Assembly (NCBI RefSeq): GCF_000507145.1
Contig: NZ_AYTO01000016.1
Location: 1 to 64,000, forward strand
Reading direction: 5' to 3'
Source: Bacillus tequilensis KCTC 13622
GTDB taxonomy: Bacteria > Bacillota > Bacilli > Bacillales > Bacillaceae
Length of the DNA: 64,000 nt
The first letter of the stretch is position 1; the number at the start of each line of letters is the position of its first letter. A model generated the notes under the pieces. It saw only the letters and a list, made by a program, of their open reading frames with translations, was not told the origin of the DNA and did no database searches. A program made the position numbers and the translations under genes. Of the stretch, positions 41,026-50,021 are shown piece after piece.

Positions 41026-43682
41026 GAGCCATCATCAAATTCAAATGGGCAATTGCAGCCGTTATATTGGCACTTACCGTCGTATTGAGTTTATTTTCTC
41101 CGAACTTGACGGAGCTGGCCAATCAAAAGGGGCAGGCCCAGCTTCCCGCTGATGCTGTTTCAGAAAGAGCAAACGCCATTTTAAAACAAGCAGGAGAAGA
41201 CAATCATTCGATCAGTGTAGTCTTTCCTTTAAACCACGCTTTAAAGAAAGAAACAGAGGACCAGCTCCGCGCCATGATCGATAAAATCAAAAAGATCGAC
41301 GGTGTGGAAGAGGTCACGTCTCCTCTGACAGCGGAAAAAGAAGTCAAAGACCAATTGATATCAAAAGACAAGAAAACCGTCCTCATTCCTGTTACGATCA
41401 CAGGTTCCGATAAAAAAGCGGAAAAAATCGCGGATGACATTTATAAAATCGTCCCTGATGATTTGACAGCGTATATTACGGGAGCTTCTCTCATCAATCA
41501 GGATTTCGCCCACAGCTCGGAGGAAGGGCTTAAGAAAACGGAAGTGATCACAGTCTGCCTGATCATCGGTTTACTGCTGATCGTGTTCCGATCTGTTGTG
41601 ACGCCTTGTATCCCGATTGTTGTTGTCGGTTTCTCGTATCTGATCAGTCAATCCATACTTGGCATCCTTGTGTACAATGTTGATTTCCCAATCTCGACGT
41701 TTACCCAAACCTTCTTAGTCGCCATCCTGTTCGGTATCGGAACAGATTACTGCATTCTGCTTCTGACCCGATTCCGTGAAGAATTGGCAAACGGTCATGA
41801 CAAAAAAGAAGCGGCGCTTATCGCCTACCGTACAGGAGGAAAAACCTTATTTATCAGCGGATTTGCGGTATTGATCGGATTTTCCGCCTTAGGATTTGCG
41901 AAGTTTGCGATTTTCCAATCCGCAGTGGGAGTCGCAGTTGGTGTCGGAATTCTAATGATCATCCTCTACACATTGCTGCCATTATTTATGGTGACGCTTG
42001 GGGAAAAATTATTCTGGCCTTCTAAGAAAGTGCTGTCGCACAGTGACAATAAGTTATGGGCGTTTCTCGGCAGACATTCCGTCGCTCGTCCGTTTCTGTT
42101 TATTGTCATCACGGTCATGATCACACTTCCGTTCATCTTGACCTATGATGACCAGATTTCATTCGACTCGACTGCGGAAATCAGCAGCGATTATAAATCC
42201 ATAAAAGCTCTTGAGGCCATTAAGGATGGATTCGGTGAAGGAAAAGCGTTTCCGATCAATGTTGTCGTGAAAGGAGACAAAGATCTCACAACAGCTGATA
42301 CAATCCCTTATCTCGGAAACATCAGCAAAGCGATCGAAAAAGTCGATCATGTTGACTCTGTCATGACCATCACACAGCCGACCGGTGAAAAAATCAAAGA
42401 TTTATATATTGATAAACAGCTAGGCTCAGTTTCAGACGGACTGGATAAGACGGTGAAAGGAATTGCCGATGTCCAAAGCGGTTTAACAGATATAGAAAAT
42501 GGATTGAATCAAATGGCGGGGCAAACCGGTTCAGCCTCAAATAGCGGCTCCGGCGGTTCACTTGGCGATGCGGCAGAGGGCTTGGGCAAAATCAATCAGC
42601 AGCTGCAGCTCGTCAGCAAACAGGTTTCTCAAACCGGCAATACTGCTGCACAGACCGCACAGCAGCTTACAGCAATCAGCGGACAGCTAGGCCAGGTTCA
42701 AGCCGGACTTGAACAAGCGAACCAGAAGCTTTCAGGCCAGCAGGCGCAAGCCGGAACCTTGTCTGAAAACTTGAAGAAGCTTGCCGATGGCGTAAAGAGC
42801 GCAAATGACGGCCTGACAAAAATCTCTGACGGCATGACAGCTTCCAGTGATGTGTTAAAGGACATGAGCAAAAGCCCAACCGTAAGGGATACAGGCATAT
42901 TCCTTCCTGACCAAGTTATGAAGGACAAAGACTTCAAGAAGGCCATTGACCAGTATTCCTTTGCAGACGGAAAAGGCGTGCAATTAAGCATCGTCCTGGA
43001 TTCCAATCCTTATTCAGAACAAGCCATTGCGACAATAAACCAGATCAAAAAAGCCGTGGCAAACGAAGTTGACGGCACTCCTTTCGAGGACTCTCAGATC
43101 GTATACGGCGGGGTCACGAGTATGAACGCAGACTTAAAAGAACTGTCCACAACGGACTTCTCCAGAACAATGGTGATCATGATTATTGGCCTGTTTATCG
43201 TGTTAACCATTTTGTTCCGCTCCATGATCATGCCGATTTATATGATTGCGTCATTGCTGCTGACGTACTATACGTCGATATCGATCACAGAATTAATATT
43301 TGTAAACGGCTTAGGAAACGCCGGCATCAGCTGGGCAGTACCGTTCTTCAGCTTTGTTATCTTGATCGCGTTAGGCGTGGATTATTCAATCTTCCTGCTG
43401 GACCGATTTAAGGAAGAGGTGCGAATGGGCATTGAGCAGGGTGTCGTCAGATCAATGAGTAAAATGGGGTCGGTCATTATAACGGCTGCCATTATTTTGG
43501 CCGGCACGTTCGCGGCGATGATGCCTTCAGGCGTCAATACGCTGATGCAGGTGGCAAGTGTCATCATTATCGGACTCTTGCTGTACGGCCTTGTCATTCT
43601 TCCGCTGTTCATGCCGGCAATCATTGTGACCTTTGGGGAAGGGAACTGGTGGCCGTTTGGCAGGAAGAAAGTAAAAGAATAA
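41022..43682 (+). CDS. ydgH: YdgH, MMPL/RND-superfamily transporter
   Basis: 886-residue MMPL transporter. Two six-helix membrane domains: helices near 8-25 and 170-340, the latter with LFGIGTDYCILLLTRFREE, and 690-880 with ALGVDYSIFLLDRFKEEVRM. Two large extracytoplasmic loops flank them; the second (about 390-690) contains a Gln/Gly/Ser-rich helical stretch (around 490-600) probably forming a long coiled hairpin. Likely exports lipids or amphiphilic toxins. ATG at 41022 after GGAGGAG, coupled to ydgG. Confidence 0.92.
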   Translation: MRAIIKFKWAIAAVILALTVVLSLFSPNLTELANQKGQAQLPADAVSERANAILKQAGEDNHSISVVFPLNHALKKETEDQLRAMIDKIKKIDGVEEVTSPLTAEKEVKDQLISKDKKTVLIPVTITGSDKKAEKIADDIYKIVPDDLTAYITGASLINQDFAHSSEEGLKKTEVITVCLIIGLLLIVFRSVVTPCIPIVVVGFSYLISQSILGILVYNVDFPISTFTQTFLVAILFGIGTDYCILLLTRFREELANGHDKKEAALIAYRTGGKTLFISGFAVLIGFSALGFAKFAIFQSAVGVAVGVGILMIILYTLLPLFMVTLGEKLFWPSKKVLSHSDNKLWAFLGRHSVARPFLFIVITVMITLPFILTYDDQISFDSTAEISSDYKSIKALEAIKDGFGEGKAFPINVVVKGDKDLTTADTIPYLGNISKAIEKVDHVDSVMTITQPTGEKIKDLYIDKQLGSVSDGLDKTVKGIADVQSGLTDIENGLNQMAGQTGSASNSGSGGSLGDAAEGLGKINQQLQLVSKQVSQTGNTAAQTAQQLTAISGQLGQVQAGLEQANQKLSGQQAQAGTLSENLKKLADGVKSANDGLTKISDGMTASSDVLKDMSKSPTVRDTGIFLPDQVMKDKDFKKAIDQYSFADGKGVQLSIVLDSNPYSEQAIATINQIKKAVANEVDGTPFEDSQIVYGGVTSMNADLKELSTTDFSRTMVIMIIGLFIVLTILFRSMIMPIYMIASLLLTYYTSISITELIFVNGLGNAGISWAVPFFSFVILIALGVDYSIFLLDRFKEEVRMGIEQGVVRSMSKMGSVIITAAIILAGTFAAMMPSGVNTLMQVASVIIIGLLLYGLVILPLFMPAIIVTFGEGNWWPFGRKKVKE

Positions 43683-43690
43683 TCGAGAAG

Positions 43691-43718
43691 GAGTGATGAA
43701 TTTCATCACTCTTTTTTT
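43691..43718 (+). terminator. Terminator of ydgGH
   Basis: GAGTGATGA/TCATCACTC stem and T7. Confidence 0.85.
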
Positions 43719-43720
43719 AT

Positions 43721-43754
43721 AACAAATGACAAAAATAAATATTTGTCATTTGTT
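43721..43754. promoter_or_regulatory. 13-bp inverted repeat, probable TetR operator
   Basis: AACAAATGACAAA (43721-43733) and TTTGTCATTTGTT (43742-43754) with an 8-bp spacer, 30-60 bp before the TetR gene. It likely overlaps the promoter and binds the product. Confidence 0.65.
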
Positions 43755-43816
43755 TTTGGTTCTGCTAATATGTCCTCAAGGAGGTGTCTCATGCGGCCCT
43801 GAAAAGCCGCAGCACT

Positions 43817-44419
43817 ATGAATAGATCTTCAGAAGGTGACGTGTTAACCAAAAAACAAATACTGACAGCGACAGAAGAAACATTAAGGCGTTTTGGTGTC
43901 GCCAAAACATCAATCACGGATGTAGCGAAAGCATTACATGTAAGCCATGGAACGATCTATCGCCATTTCAAAAGCAAAAAAGAGATTTTAGAAGCGGCGA
44001 CTGAAATGTGGCTCAATGAAAAGATCATCGCGCCTCTTACCGCTGTATATGAGGATTCTTCACTAAAAGGCGCTGCGCATGTGAAAGCTTATATCAAAAA
44101 ATTGTTTACACTTAAGCAGTATTATGCTGCTGAAGATGAAGAATTATTTGCCATGTATGCGAAAGTGACGGGGGAATGCTCTGAGATGGTCAATAATAGC
44201 ATTGTTCATATGGTCAAGCAGCTGAGTGTCCTTTTGAAGGAATGTGACACGAAATCAAATGATCATGAAGTGCTCGCGCGAGGCATTTTTTTCGCAACAG
44301 AACGTTTTCACCATCCCGCTCATGCGTACGAGTGGAAAAAAGGCACGATTGAAGAGGAATTTGAAAGTGTTTGGTCATTGCTTGAAAATGGTTTTTTGGC
44401 TTTTACAGAAAAATCGTAA
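43817..44419 (+). CDS. TetR-family regulator
   Basis: About 200 residues: HTH at 15-60 (ILTATEETLRRFGVAKTSIT, LHVSHGTIYRHFKSKKEI) and an all-helical ligand domain. The start is unclear. A perfect AAGGAGGT leads to an ATG at 43791 that reads only three codons (ATGCGGCCCTGA); the first ATG in the gene frame is 43817, without its own strong site, while a GTG at 43784 overlaps the Shine-Dalgarno. Reinitiation from the mini-ORF is possible. Followed at 20 bp by an SDR gene that it presumably controls. I cannot assign a symbol with confidence. Confidence 0.82.
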   Translation: MNRSSEGDVLTKKQILTATEETLRRFGVAKTSITDVAKALHVSHGTIYRHFKSKKEILEAATEMWLNEKIIAPLTAVYEDSSLKGAAHVKAYIKKLFTLKQYYAAEDEELFAMYAKVTGECSEMVNNSIVHMVKQLSVLLKECDTKSNDHEVLARGIFFATERFHHPAHAYEWKKGTIEEEFESVWSLLENGFLAFTEKS

Positions 44420-44439
44420 TCAATCGGAGGGTGACATAC

Positions 44440-45180
44440 ATGGAACAGGTGAAAGGAAAAACAGCGATAGTAACGGGGGCTTCAAGAGGGATAGGCCGTG
44501 CGATTGCCGAACAGCTGGCTGATCTCGGCATCAAAGTCGCAGTTAATTTTTCAAGCAGCCCGGAAAAAGCGGAAGAGGCTGTGGAAGGCATTAAGAAAAA
44601 GGGCGGAGAAGCTGTAGCCATCCAAGCCGACCTCAGCAAGGTAGCCGGCGTCGAGTCGTTGTTTACAAAAACCATCGAGGCCTTTGGAAAAGTAGATATT
44701 TTAATCAACAATGCGGGCGTCAATATTTATCAGCCAATCGAAGAAGTCACAGAGGAAGACTTCGACAAGCAGTTTAATCTCAATGTAAAAGGAACGTTTT
44801 TCGCCTGCCAGCAAGCGATGAAATACATGGAGGAAAAGGGGAGAATCATCAACTTCTCGACATCCGTCGTCGGTCAAATGTTTCCGACGTACAGCGTATA
44901 CGCGGGAACAAAAGGGGCGGTCGAGCAATTCACCCGCCAGCTTGCAAAAGAATTAGCTGTAAAGCAAATTACCATTAACGCGGTTGCGCCTGGGCCGGTG
45001 AACACTGAGCTGTTTACTGTGGGCAAAACCGAGCAGCAAATTGAAGGCCTGAAAAAGACCGTCGCACTCGGCCGTATTGGCGAACCCGAAGATATTGCAA
45101 ATGTCATCGAGTTCCTTGTAAGTGAAAAATCACAATGGATTACAGGCCAGACGATCCGCGTGAACGGCGGCTTTATTTAA
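44440..45180 (+). CDS. Short-chain dehydrogenase/reductase
   Basis: 246-residue classical SDR. The cofactor loop TGASRGIGRAIAEQ, the NNAG motif at about residue 90, catalytic Ser in FSTSVVG, Tyr and Lys in YAGTKGAV, and NAVAPGPVNTEL after it are all present. The residues after the second strand (NFSSSPEKA) suggest NADP preference. Similar to 3-oxoacyl-ACP reductase-like enzymes; substrate unknown. ATG at 44440 after GGAGGG. In operon with the TetR gene. Confidence 0.88.
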   Translation: MEQVKGKTAIVTGASRGIGRAIAEQLADLGIKVAVNFSSSPEKAEEAVEGIKKKGGEAVAIQADLSKVAGVESLFTKTIEAFGKVDILINNAGVNIYQPIEEVTEEDFDKQFNLNVKGTFFACQQAMKYMEEKGRIINFSTSVVGQMFPTYSVYAGTKGAVEQFTRQLAKELAVKQITINAVAPGPVNTELFTVGKTEQQIEGLKKTVALGRIGEPEDIANVIEFLVSEKSQWITGQTIRVNGGFI

Positions 45181-45217
45181 AACAAAGAGCCCGGGACATA
45201 TCCCTGGGCTCTTTGTT
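45181..45217. terminator. Bidirectional terminator SDR/ydgI
   Basis: AACAAAGAGCCC (45181-45192) pairs with GGGCTCTTTGTT (45206-45217) between converging genes. Confidence 0.88.
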
Positions 45218-45847
45218 TTATTTCCACTCTGCAATTGTATCAATCGGCAGACGGTAGGAAGCGTAGCCTTCGTCTGCTGCTTTTCCGATAGAAAGAAGCA
45301 TGACCGGTACATAACGTTCTTTATCTAGTCCGAATGTTTCTGCGATGTTTTCTTTATCGTAACCGCCGATCGGGTTTGTATCGTAACCGTGCGCGCGTGC
45401 AGTCAGCATCAGCTGCATTGAAACAAGACCACCGTCAATCAGGATCGTTTCACGGTTCACCTGTGCCGGAAGCTTTTCAAAATGAGCAGTCAGCGCGGCG
45501 ATTTGTCTGTCTTTGACCTCCTGCGGCATGTAACCGAGTTCAACGGCTTTAGAATAAATTTCTTCTAAGTAGTCTGCATTGTTCATGTCTGCAAATACAG
45601 CGATGACAGCAGATGATGTTGTGACTTGTGTTTGGTTAAAGCTTGCGAGCGGTGCGAGCTTTTCTTTTCCTTCCGGGCTGTCAATGACGAGAAAACGCCA
45701 TGGCTGTGCGTTAACAGAAGAAGGCGCGGTTGTTGCTTCCTCTAAGATTTCTGTCATTTCTTCTTTACTGATTTTCACTGTCGGATCATAGTTGCGAATG
45801 GAACGGCGTCCTTTCATAATCTCCATAAAATCATTTGTTTTTATCAT
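45218..45847 (-). CDS. ydgI: YdgI, nitroreductase-family NAD(P)H oxidoreductase
   Basis: 209-residue FMN-binding nitroreductase. MKGRRSIRNYDPTVKIS binds FMN phosphate; APSSVNAQPWRFLVI and the C-terminal GYDKENIAETFGLDKERYVP are typical. Probably reduces quinones or nitro compounds. ATG at 45847 after GAGGAG. Sixteen bases behind ydgJ, a MarR gene on the same strand: a regulator-enzyme operon. Confidence 0.9.
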   Translation of the reverse strand: MIKTNDFMEIMKGRRSIRNYDPTVKISKEEMTEILEEATTAPSSVNAQPWRFLVIDSPEGKEKLAPLASFNQTQVTTSSAVIAVFADMNNADYLEEIYSKAVELGYMPQEVKDRQIAALTAHFEKLPAQVNRETILIDGGLVSMQLMLTARAHGYDTNPIGGYDKENIAETFGLDKERYVPVMLLSIGKAADEGYASYRLPIDTIAEWK

Positions 45848-45862
45848 GTTGATACACTCCTC

Positions 45863-46297
45863 TTATGCTTCAATATTGTTTATGTTGTTCCGCATGCGCG
45901 CCAGCACATCAATGAGCAGGCGGCGCTCGTCTGCACTTACATTTGCGAGCATTTCCTTCATGAAACGCTCCTTTTCTTTCTTGGAGGACTCGATTCGCTC
46001 TCTTCCTTGGTCTGTTAATCGAACAAGAGTGATACGGTTGTCCTCAGGCTTGCGCCGTCTTGAGACCATGCCTTTGGCTTCCAGCTGTTTCAGGTGCCTC
46101 GTGACTGCTGCGCCATCAATATTTACTTTCTTTTGAAGGTCGCTTTGACTGATCTCATCTGCATGATAAAGCAATGTCAGCAATTCCAAACGAGATTGGC
46201 TGATGCCCGTGCATGCTTCGAACTTCACGCCAATCACCTTGTTCACGCCTTGCAGCTGATATAAAATCTCGGCTTCCTCTGAACAAAATGACGCCAA
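45863..46297 (-). CDS. ydgJ: YdgJ, MarR-family regulator
   Basis: 144 residues from the TTG at 46297 (MASFCSEEAEILYQLQ) with GGAAGGG seven bases upstream. MarR core: LLYHADEISQSDLQKKVNID, GAAVTRHLKQLEAKGMVSRR, EDNRITLVRLTDQG. The frame stays open to 46357 but that extension runs over the tandem operators, so a later start is more likely than the longest ORF. One Cys near the N-terminus and one in FEACTG could sense redox stress. Probably autoregulates ydgJI. Confidence 0.87.
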   Translation of the reverse strand: MASFCSEEAEILYQLQGVNKVIGVKFEACTGISQSRLELLTLLYHADEISQSDLQKKVNIDGAAVTRHLKQLEAKGMVSRRRKPEDNRITLVRLTDQGRERIESSKKEKERFMKEMLANVSADERRLLIDVLARMRNNINNIEA

Positions 46298-46329
46298 AAC
46301 CCATCCCTTCCTTCTTGTCAAAAATATTA

Positions 46330-46358
46330 ATTGATATATCAATGATTGACACGTCAAT
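46330..46358. promoter_or_regulatory. Tandem YdgJ operators
   Basis: ATTGATATATCAAT (46330-46343) and ATTGACACGTCAAT (46345-46358): two 14-bp palindromes ATTGA-N4-TCAAT offset by 15 bp, about 35 bp before the ydgJ start. Confidence 0.65.
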
Positions 46359-46560
46359 TAATATACAACGATTGATTTCAGATTGCAAGCCATTTGCACA
46401 TTTAAACCTCTCGGAGATGAAAACTGGGAGGTTTTTGTCATCCTTGCGGCTCGGGATAAAACATCAGCAGAAAAAAGCTGAGTTGATGTAGCTGTGCGGA
46501 GTGATCCTGCCAACTGCAAGGCGTCTCCGGAAGAGAGCATGTGCTCCTGATGATGGTGAA

Positions 46561-46755
46561 GATGAATCGTTCGGTGTTGCTTCCAATAAGATTGTCAAAC
46601 ACGAGCCGATTAACGACCGCTGGATGTTCGGCTAAAATCTTACAGCGTATGCGTGCAGGGTGCTGTCTTGTGTGGCAGGTGCTGTTTTTGGCAAGCGGAT
46701 TACCGATCCCGAATCGTTCGGACTTGATTTTGCGGTGACCGCTCCATTACTGTGA
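46561..46755 (+). pseudogene. AzlC-family permease remnant
   Basis: One frame reads DESFGVASNKIVKHEPINDR and WMFG, then TAA, then NLTAYACRVLSCVAGAVFGK and ITDPESFGLDFAVTA before TGA. This matches the middle of AzlC-type branched-chain amino-acid exporters, which normally span about 230 residues. The internal stop, missing start and missing ends show decay. It lies between ydgJ and ydgK; apart from it, 46360-46820 shows no gene. Confidence 0.65.
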
Positions 46756-46822
46756 TCAGCGGTGTACTTCTTATGGCGGGTGTGCGATTATAGGCATAAA
46801 AAATAGGCTTGGCACTTCCCGG

Positions 46823-46850
46823 ATCAGGGCTGAAAAACCCTGATTTTTTT
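46823..46850 (+). terminator. Terminator before ydgK
   Basis: ATCAGGG (46823-46829) with CCCTGAT (46838-46844) and T7; probably belonged to the decayed azlC-like unit. Confidence 0.8.
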
Positions 46851-46991
46851 CTGTCTTTCATTCAAGCTTTAAGCGGCTTTCACAGGCTGAAAGTTATGAT
46901 ACAATATACAAATGTTTTACAGCTTCAATCCATCGTTGGAGCTGACATCCATTTTAGATGAGGGACTAGGTTGAAGGGAAGGTTTGATAAC

Positions 46992-48200
46992 ATGCTGCAC
47001 AATCCAACTGGAAAAGAACGCTTGGCATTGGCGTTTTTGCTCGGCATGCTTGCTATATTGGGCCCGCTTAATATAGATATGTATTTGCCGAGTTTTCCTG
47101 AAATCGCGGATGATTTATCAGCAAATGCTTCACTTGTACAATTAAGTTTAACAGCCTGTCTGGTCGGGCTGACGATCGGCCAGCTGATCGTCGGGCCGGT
47201 CAGTGACGCACAGGGAAGGCGGAAACCGCTATTAATCTGTATTTTTTTATTTGCGTTATCGTCTCTGTTTTGTGCGCTGTCGCCCAATATTACAACATTA
47301 GTGGCCGCGCGTTTTTTACAGGGATTTACCGCTTCCGCAGGGCTTGTGCTGTCTCGCGCTATCGTCCGCGATGTGTTTACCGGAAGAGAGCTTTCTAAAT
47401 TTTTCTCGCTGTTAATGGTGATTACAGCTGTTGCGCCAATGGTCGCGCCTATGACAGGCGGTGCCATTTTGCTTTTGCCGTTCGCAACATGGCACACAAT
47501 TTTTCACGTGTTAATGATCATCGGATTTTTACTTGTTCTTCTGATTGCATTGAGGCTAAAAGAAACGCTGCCGCCGGAAAAACGGATTCCAAGCTCAATC
47601 GGAACATCTGTTAAAACGATGGGCAGCCTGCTGAAGGATCGGTCCTTTATTGGGTACGCGTTAACGGTCGGATTTATTCACGGGGGAAGCTTCGCATATG
47701 TGTCAGGCACGCCTTTTGTATACCAGGATATCTACGGAGTGTCGCCGCAGGTGTTTAGTATTCTTTTCGGCATTAACGGCCTGGCGATTATATCGGGCAG
47801 CTTTATGATCGGGCGCTTTGGCGGAATCATTCATGAAAAAAGTCTCCTTCGCACGGCCGTCATTACCGCTATGATTGCGACTGCTGTGCTTTTGACCATG
47901 ACGATGATTCACGGCCCTCTTGCTGCATTAGTCATATCCATTTTCATTTACATGATTACGATCGGCATGGTTCTGACCAGCACGTTTACGCTGGCCATGG
48001 AAAAGCAGGGGCACCGCGCCGGGAGCGCAAGTGCGATGCTTGGCATGCTTCCGCTGCTCCTCGGTTCGATCGTGTCGCCGCTAGTAGGCATTAATGAGAC
48101 AACAGCCATCCCAATGGGAGCGATCATGTTTGTGACAGCGGTCATCGGCTCGCTCGCGTTTTTTGGATTAACGAAAGAACGAGCGGAGCAAAACTCATAA
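46992..48200 (+). CDS. ydgK: YdgK, Bcr/CflA-type MFS drug exporter
   Basis: 402-residue MFS antiporter of the Bcr/CflA subfamily (bicyclomycin/chloramphenicol-type) with twelve TM segments. LGPLNIDMYLPSFPEIADDL opens helix 1, and GQLIVGPVSDAQGRRKPLL is the loop 2-3 motif; RFLQGFTASAGLVLSRAIVR is the antiporter motif C region. ATG at 46992 after GGGAAGG. Monocistronic, strong terminator. Confidence 0.9.
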   Translation: MLHNPTGKERLALAFLLGMLAILGPLNIDMYLPSFPEIADDLSANASLVQLSLTACLVGLTIGQLIVGPVSDAQGRRKPLLICIFLFALSSLFCALSPNITTLVAARFLQGFTASAGLVLSRAIVRDVFTGRELSKFFSLLMVITAVAPMVAPMTGGAILLLPFATWHTIFHVLMIIGFLLVLLIALRLKETLPPEKRIPSSIGTSVKTMGSLLKDRSFIGYALTVGFIHGGSFAYVSGTPFVYQDIYGVSPQVFSILFGINGLAIISGSFMIGRFGGIIHEKSLLRTAVITAMIATAVLLTMTMIHGPLAALVISIFIYMITIGMVLTSTFTLAMEKQGHRAGSASAMLGMLPLLLGSIVSPLVGINETTAIPMGAIMFVTAVIGSLAFFGLTKERAEQNS

Positions 48201-48229
48201 AAAAACCTGACGTCACGTCAGGTTTTTTT
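48201..48229. terminator. Bidirectional terminator ydgK/ydhB
   Basis: Near-perfect palindrome around AAACCTGACG/CGTCAGGTTT with A and T tails. Confidence 0.88.
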
Positions 48230-48235
48230 GTTTAT

Positions 48236-48973
48236 TTAGAATAACAACAGCAGGCCCGCAATCGCCGGAGTCAAAAAGATGGCTGATTTTAAGACCGCCT
48301 TTGGCATAAGGTTGGTGAATTTCGCGCCTACATAGGCACCGCACATTGTGCCAACCAGAACTTTGATCAGCAGGACATAATCGACAAATCCTTCTGAGAT
48401 ATATCCGATGCCTCCTCCCACAGCGAGAGGAATGATCACAAGCATCGTCGTTCCAACGGAATGGCGGATGGACAGATTCAGCATAATCATTAAACCGATT
48501 TGAATAAAAGGCGCCGAGCCGATGCCGAACGTGCCGGAAAGAATGCCGGCTACAATTCCTAAGATGACCGCTCTCGTATACGTTGAAAGAGTGCTCTGAT
48601 TCATTTGAGCCTTCTCTTTTAAAAGAAACAATCTGATTAAGATAAGAATCGCTGATAAAAACAACATCCCGGCCGTCAAGTAGTGAAGCAAATCAGCCGG
48701 AATAAAAGATGTCAGCTTGGCGCCGAAAAATGAGCCAACCGCAGCAAAGCATCCCACTGTTAAGCCGATTTTTATTTGAATGTTGCCCTCACGATAGTGG
48801 CTGTACGCCCCTGATAAGCTGGTGAAAGCCATGCCGGCGAGGGAAGTGCCCAGCGCCGTATGAATCGGAATATGGAAAAGAAGCGTTAAAAGTGCAATGA
48901 CAAAGCCTGCTCCCCCGGCACCAATAAAACCTAAAATAATTCCGAGAAGAAACATAACAAGAATAATGAGCAT
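48236..48973 (-). CDS. ydhB: YdhB, TSUP (TauE/SafE) family membrane protein
   Basis: 245 residues with seven to eight hydrophobic helices. The duplicated TSUP motif appears as GFIGAGGAGFVIALLTLLFH near the N-terminus and as SGTFGIGSAPFIQIGLM in the second half. The family exports sulfite, sulfoacetate or related organic anions; substrate here unknown. ATG at 48973 after GGAGG. Divergent from ydhC, a FadR-type regulator. Confidence 0.88.
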   Translation of the reverse strand: MLIILVMFLLGIILGFIGAGGAGFVIALLTLLFHIPIHTALGTSLAGMAFTSLSGAYSHYREGNIQIKIGLTVGCFAAVGSFFGAKLTSFIPADLLHYLTAGMLFLSAILILIRLFLLKEKAQMNQSTLSTYTRAVILGIVAGILSGTFGIGSAPFIQIGLMIMLNLSIRHSVGTTMLVIIPLAVGGGIGYISEGFVDYVLLIKVLVGTMCGAYVGAKFTNLMPKAVLKSAIFLTPAIAGLLLLF

Positions 48974-49193
48974 ATTTTGTCCTCCATTGAAAAGATATAA
49001 AAATATAATAGTGCGCTATTTTGGCAGAGGTATGGTGTCCTATTGACGATGAAAAACACGCGGATTTTTCAGTTGCCAGTAGTCCGTCGACCGTCGTTTA
49101 GCAAACATATCGTACCTTAAATTGTGAGATCTGACAAGGCTGTTTGTTGCTTCCCATTACTATCTGTTATATGATTTTGATGAAGAAAAGCCC

Positions 49194-49207
49194 TTGAATA
49201 TATTCAA
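49194..49207. promoter_or_regulatory. 14-bp palindrome before ydhC
   Basis: TTGAATATATTCAA, a perfect palindrome 15 bp before the ydhC start; candidate GntR-type operator. Nothing else is evident in 48980-49190. Confidence 0.4.
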
Positions 49208-49221
49208 AAGAGGTATTATAT

Positions 49222-49896
49222 ATGGACGATTTTAAATTAGACAAACCGACTCCTTACTACCTGCAATTTTATAACCAGCTGAAAAAAATGATCTTCAACG
49301 GGACTTTTAAGCCGGGGGAACGGATAAACGAAACACAGCTGGCGAAAAGCTTTGGCGTCAGCCGCTCACCGATAAGGGAAGCGATGCGGCTGCTTGAGAA
49401 AGACGGTTTGTTAAAAGCAGATGACCGAAATGGATTTTCTATCACGTCGTTAACGGCAAAAGATGTTGATGAAATTTATAAAATCAGAATTCCGCTGGAG
49501 CAGCTGGCAGTCGAATTAGTCATAGACGAAGCGGCTGAAGAAGAGCTTGCCATACTTGAAAAACAGCTTGAAGCAACAGAGAAAGCCATTCACAATGGCA
49601 CGGAAGATACGGAAATTATCCGTTTAAACCAAAAGTTTCATGAGCTGCTTGTTGATTTCAGCCATAACCGGCATTTGAAAAATCTGCTTGAACATGTAAA
49701 TGATCTGATTCACTTTTGCAGAATTCTCAATTATACCGGCGACCACCGTGCAGAAACGATACTGAATGAACACCGCAAGATATTTGAAGAAGTGAAAAAG
49801 AAAAACAAAGAAGCGGCCAAACAGTATGTGATGGCTCATTTCAATCATGACTGTGAGCATTTGAAGCGAGTGCTTGAGGAAGGAAAAGAGAATTGA
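49222..49896 (+). CDS. ydhC: YdhC, FadR/FCD-type GntR regulator
   Basis: 224 residues: GntR winged helix (10-75; ERINETQLAKSFGVSRSPIR, EAMRLLEKDGLL) and a helical FCD effector domain (80-220) with metal-ligand-type residues (LNQKFHELLVDFSHNRHL, HFNHDCEH). FCD proteins usually sense organic acids. ATG at 49222 after AAGAGG. Confidence 0.88.
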   Translation: MDDFKLDKPTPYYLQFYNQLKKMIFNGTFKPGERINETQLAKSFGVSRSPIREAMRLLEKDGLLKADDRNGFSITSLTAKDVDEIYKIRIPLEQLAVELVIDEAAEEELAILEKQLEATEKAIHNGTEDTEIIRLNQKFHELLVDFSHNRHLKNLLEHVNDLIHFCRILNYTGDHRAETILNEHRKIFEEVKKKNKEAAKQYVMAHFNHDCEHLKRVLEEGKEN

Positions 49897-49910
49897 TTTT
49901 CGTGATCAGG

Positions 49911-49942
49911 TACCAAGGGGAAGTCGCCCCTTGGTATTTTTT
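49911..49942 (+). terminator. Terminator of ydhC
   Basis: TACCAAGGGG (49911-49920) with CCCCTTGGTA (49927-49936) and T6. Confidence 0.9.
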
Positions 49943-50021
49943 ATGTGCTTACCTACATATATAAGAGACCCGATTAATAAGATTTTATGATGGATTGACT
50001 AACGAATAATGGGGGTTAAAC

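Noticed and set aside
46541-46738. 65-codon open frame between ydgJ and ydgK
   Set aside because: Protein similarity (AzlC family) is in a different frame of the same DNA, so this frame is a shadow of the pseudogene.
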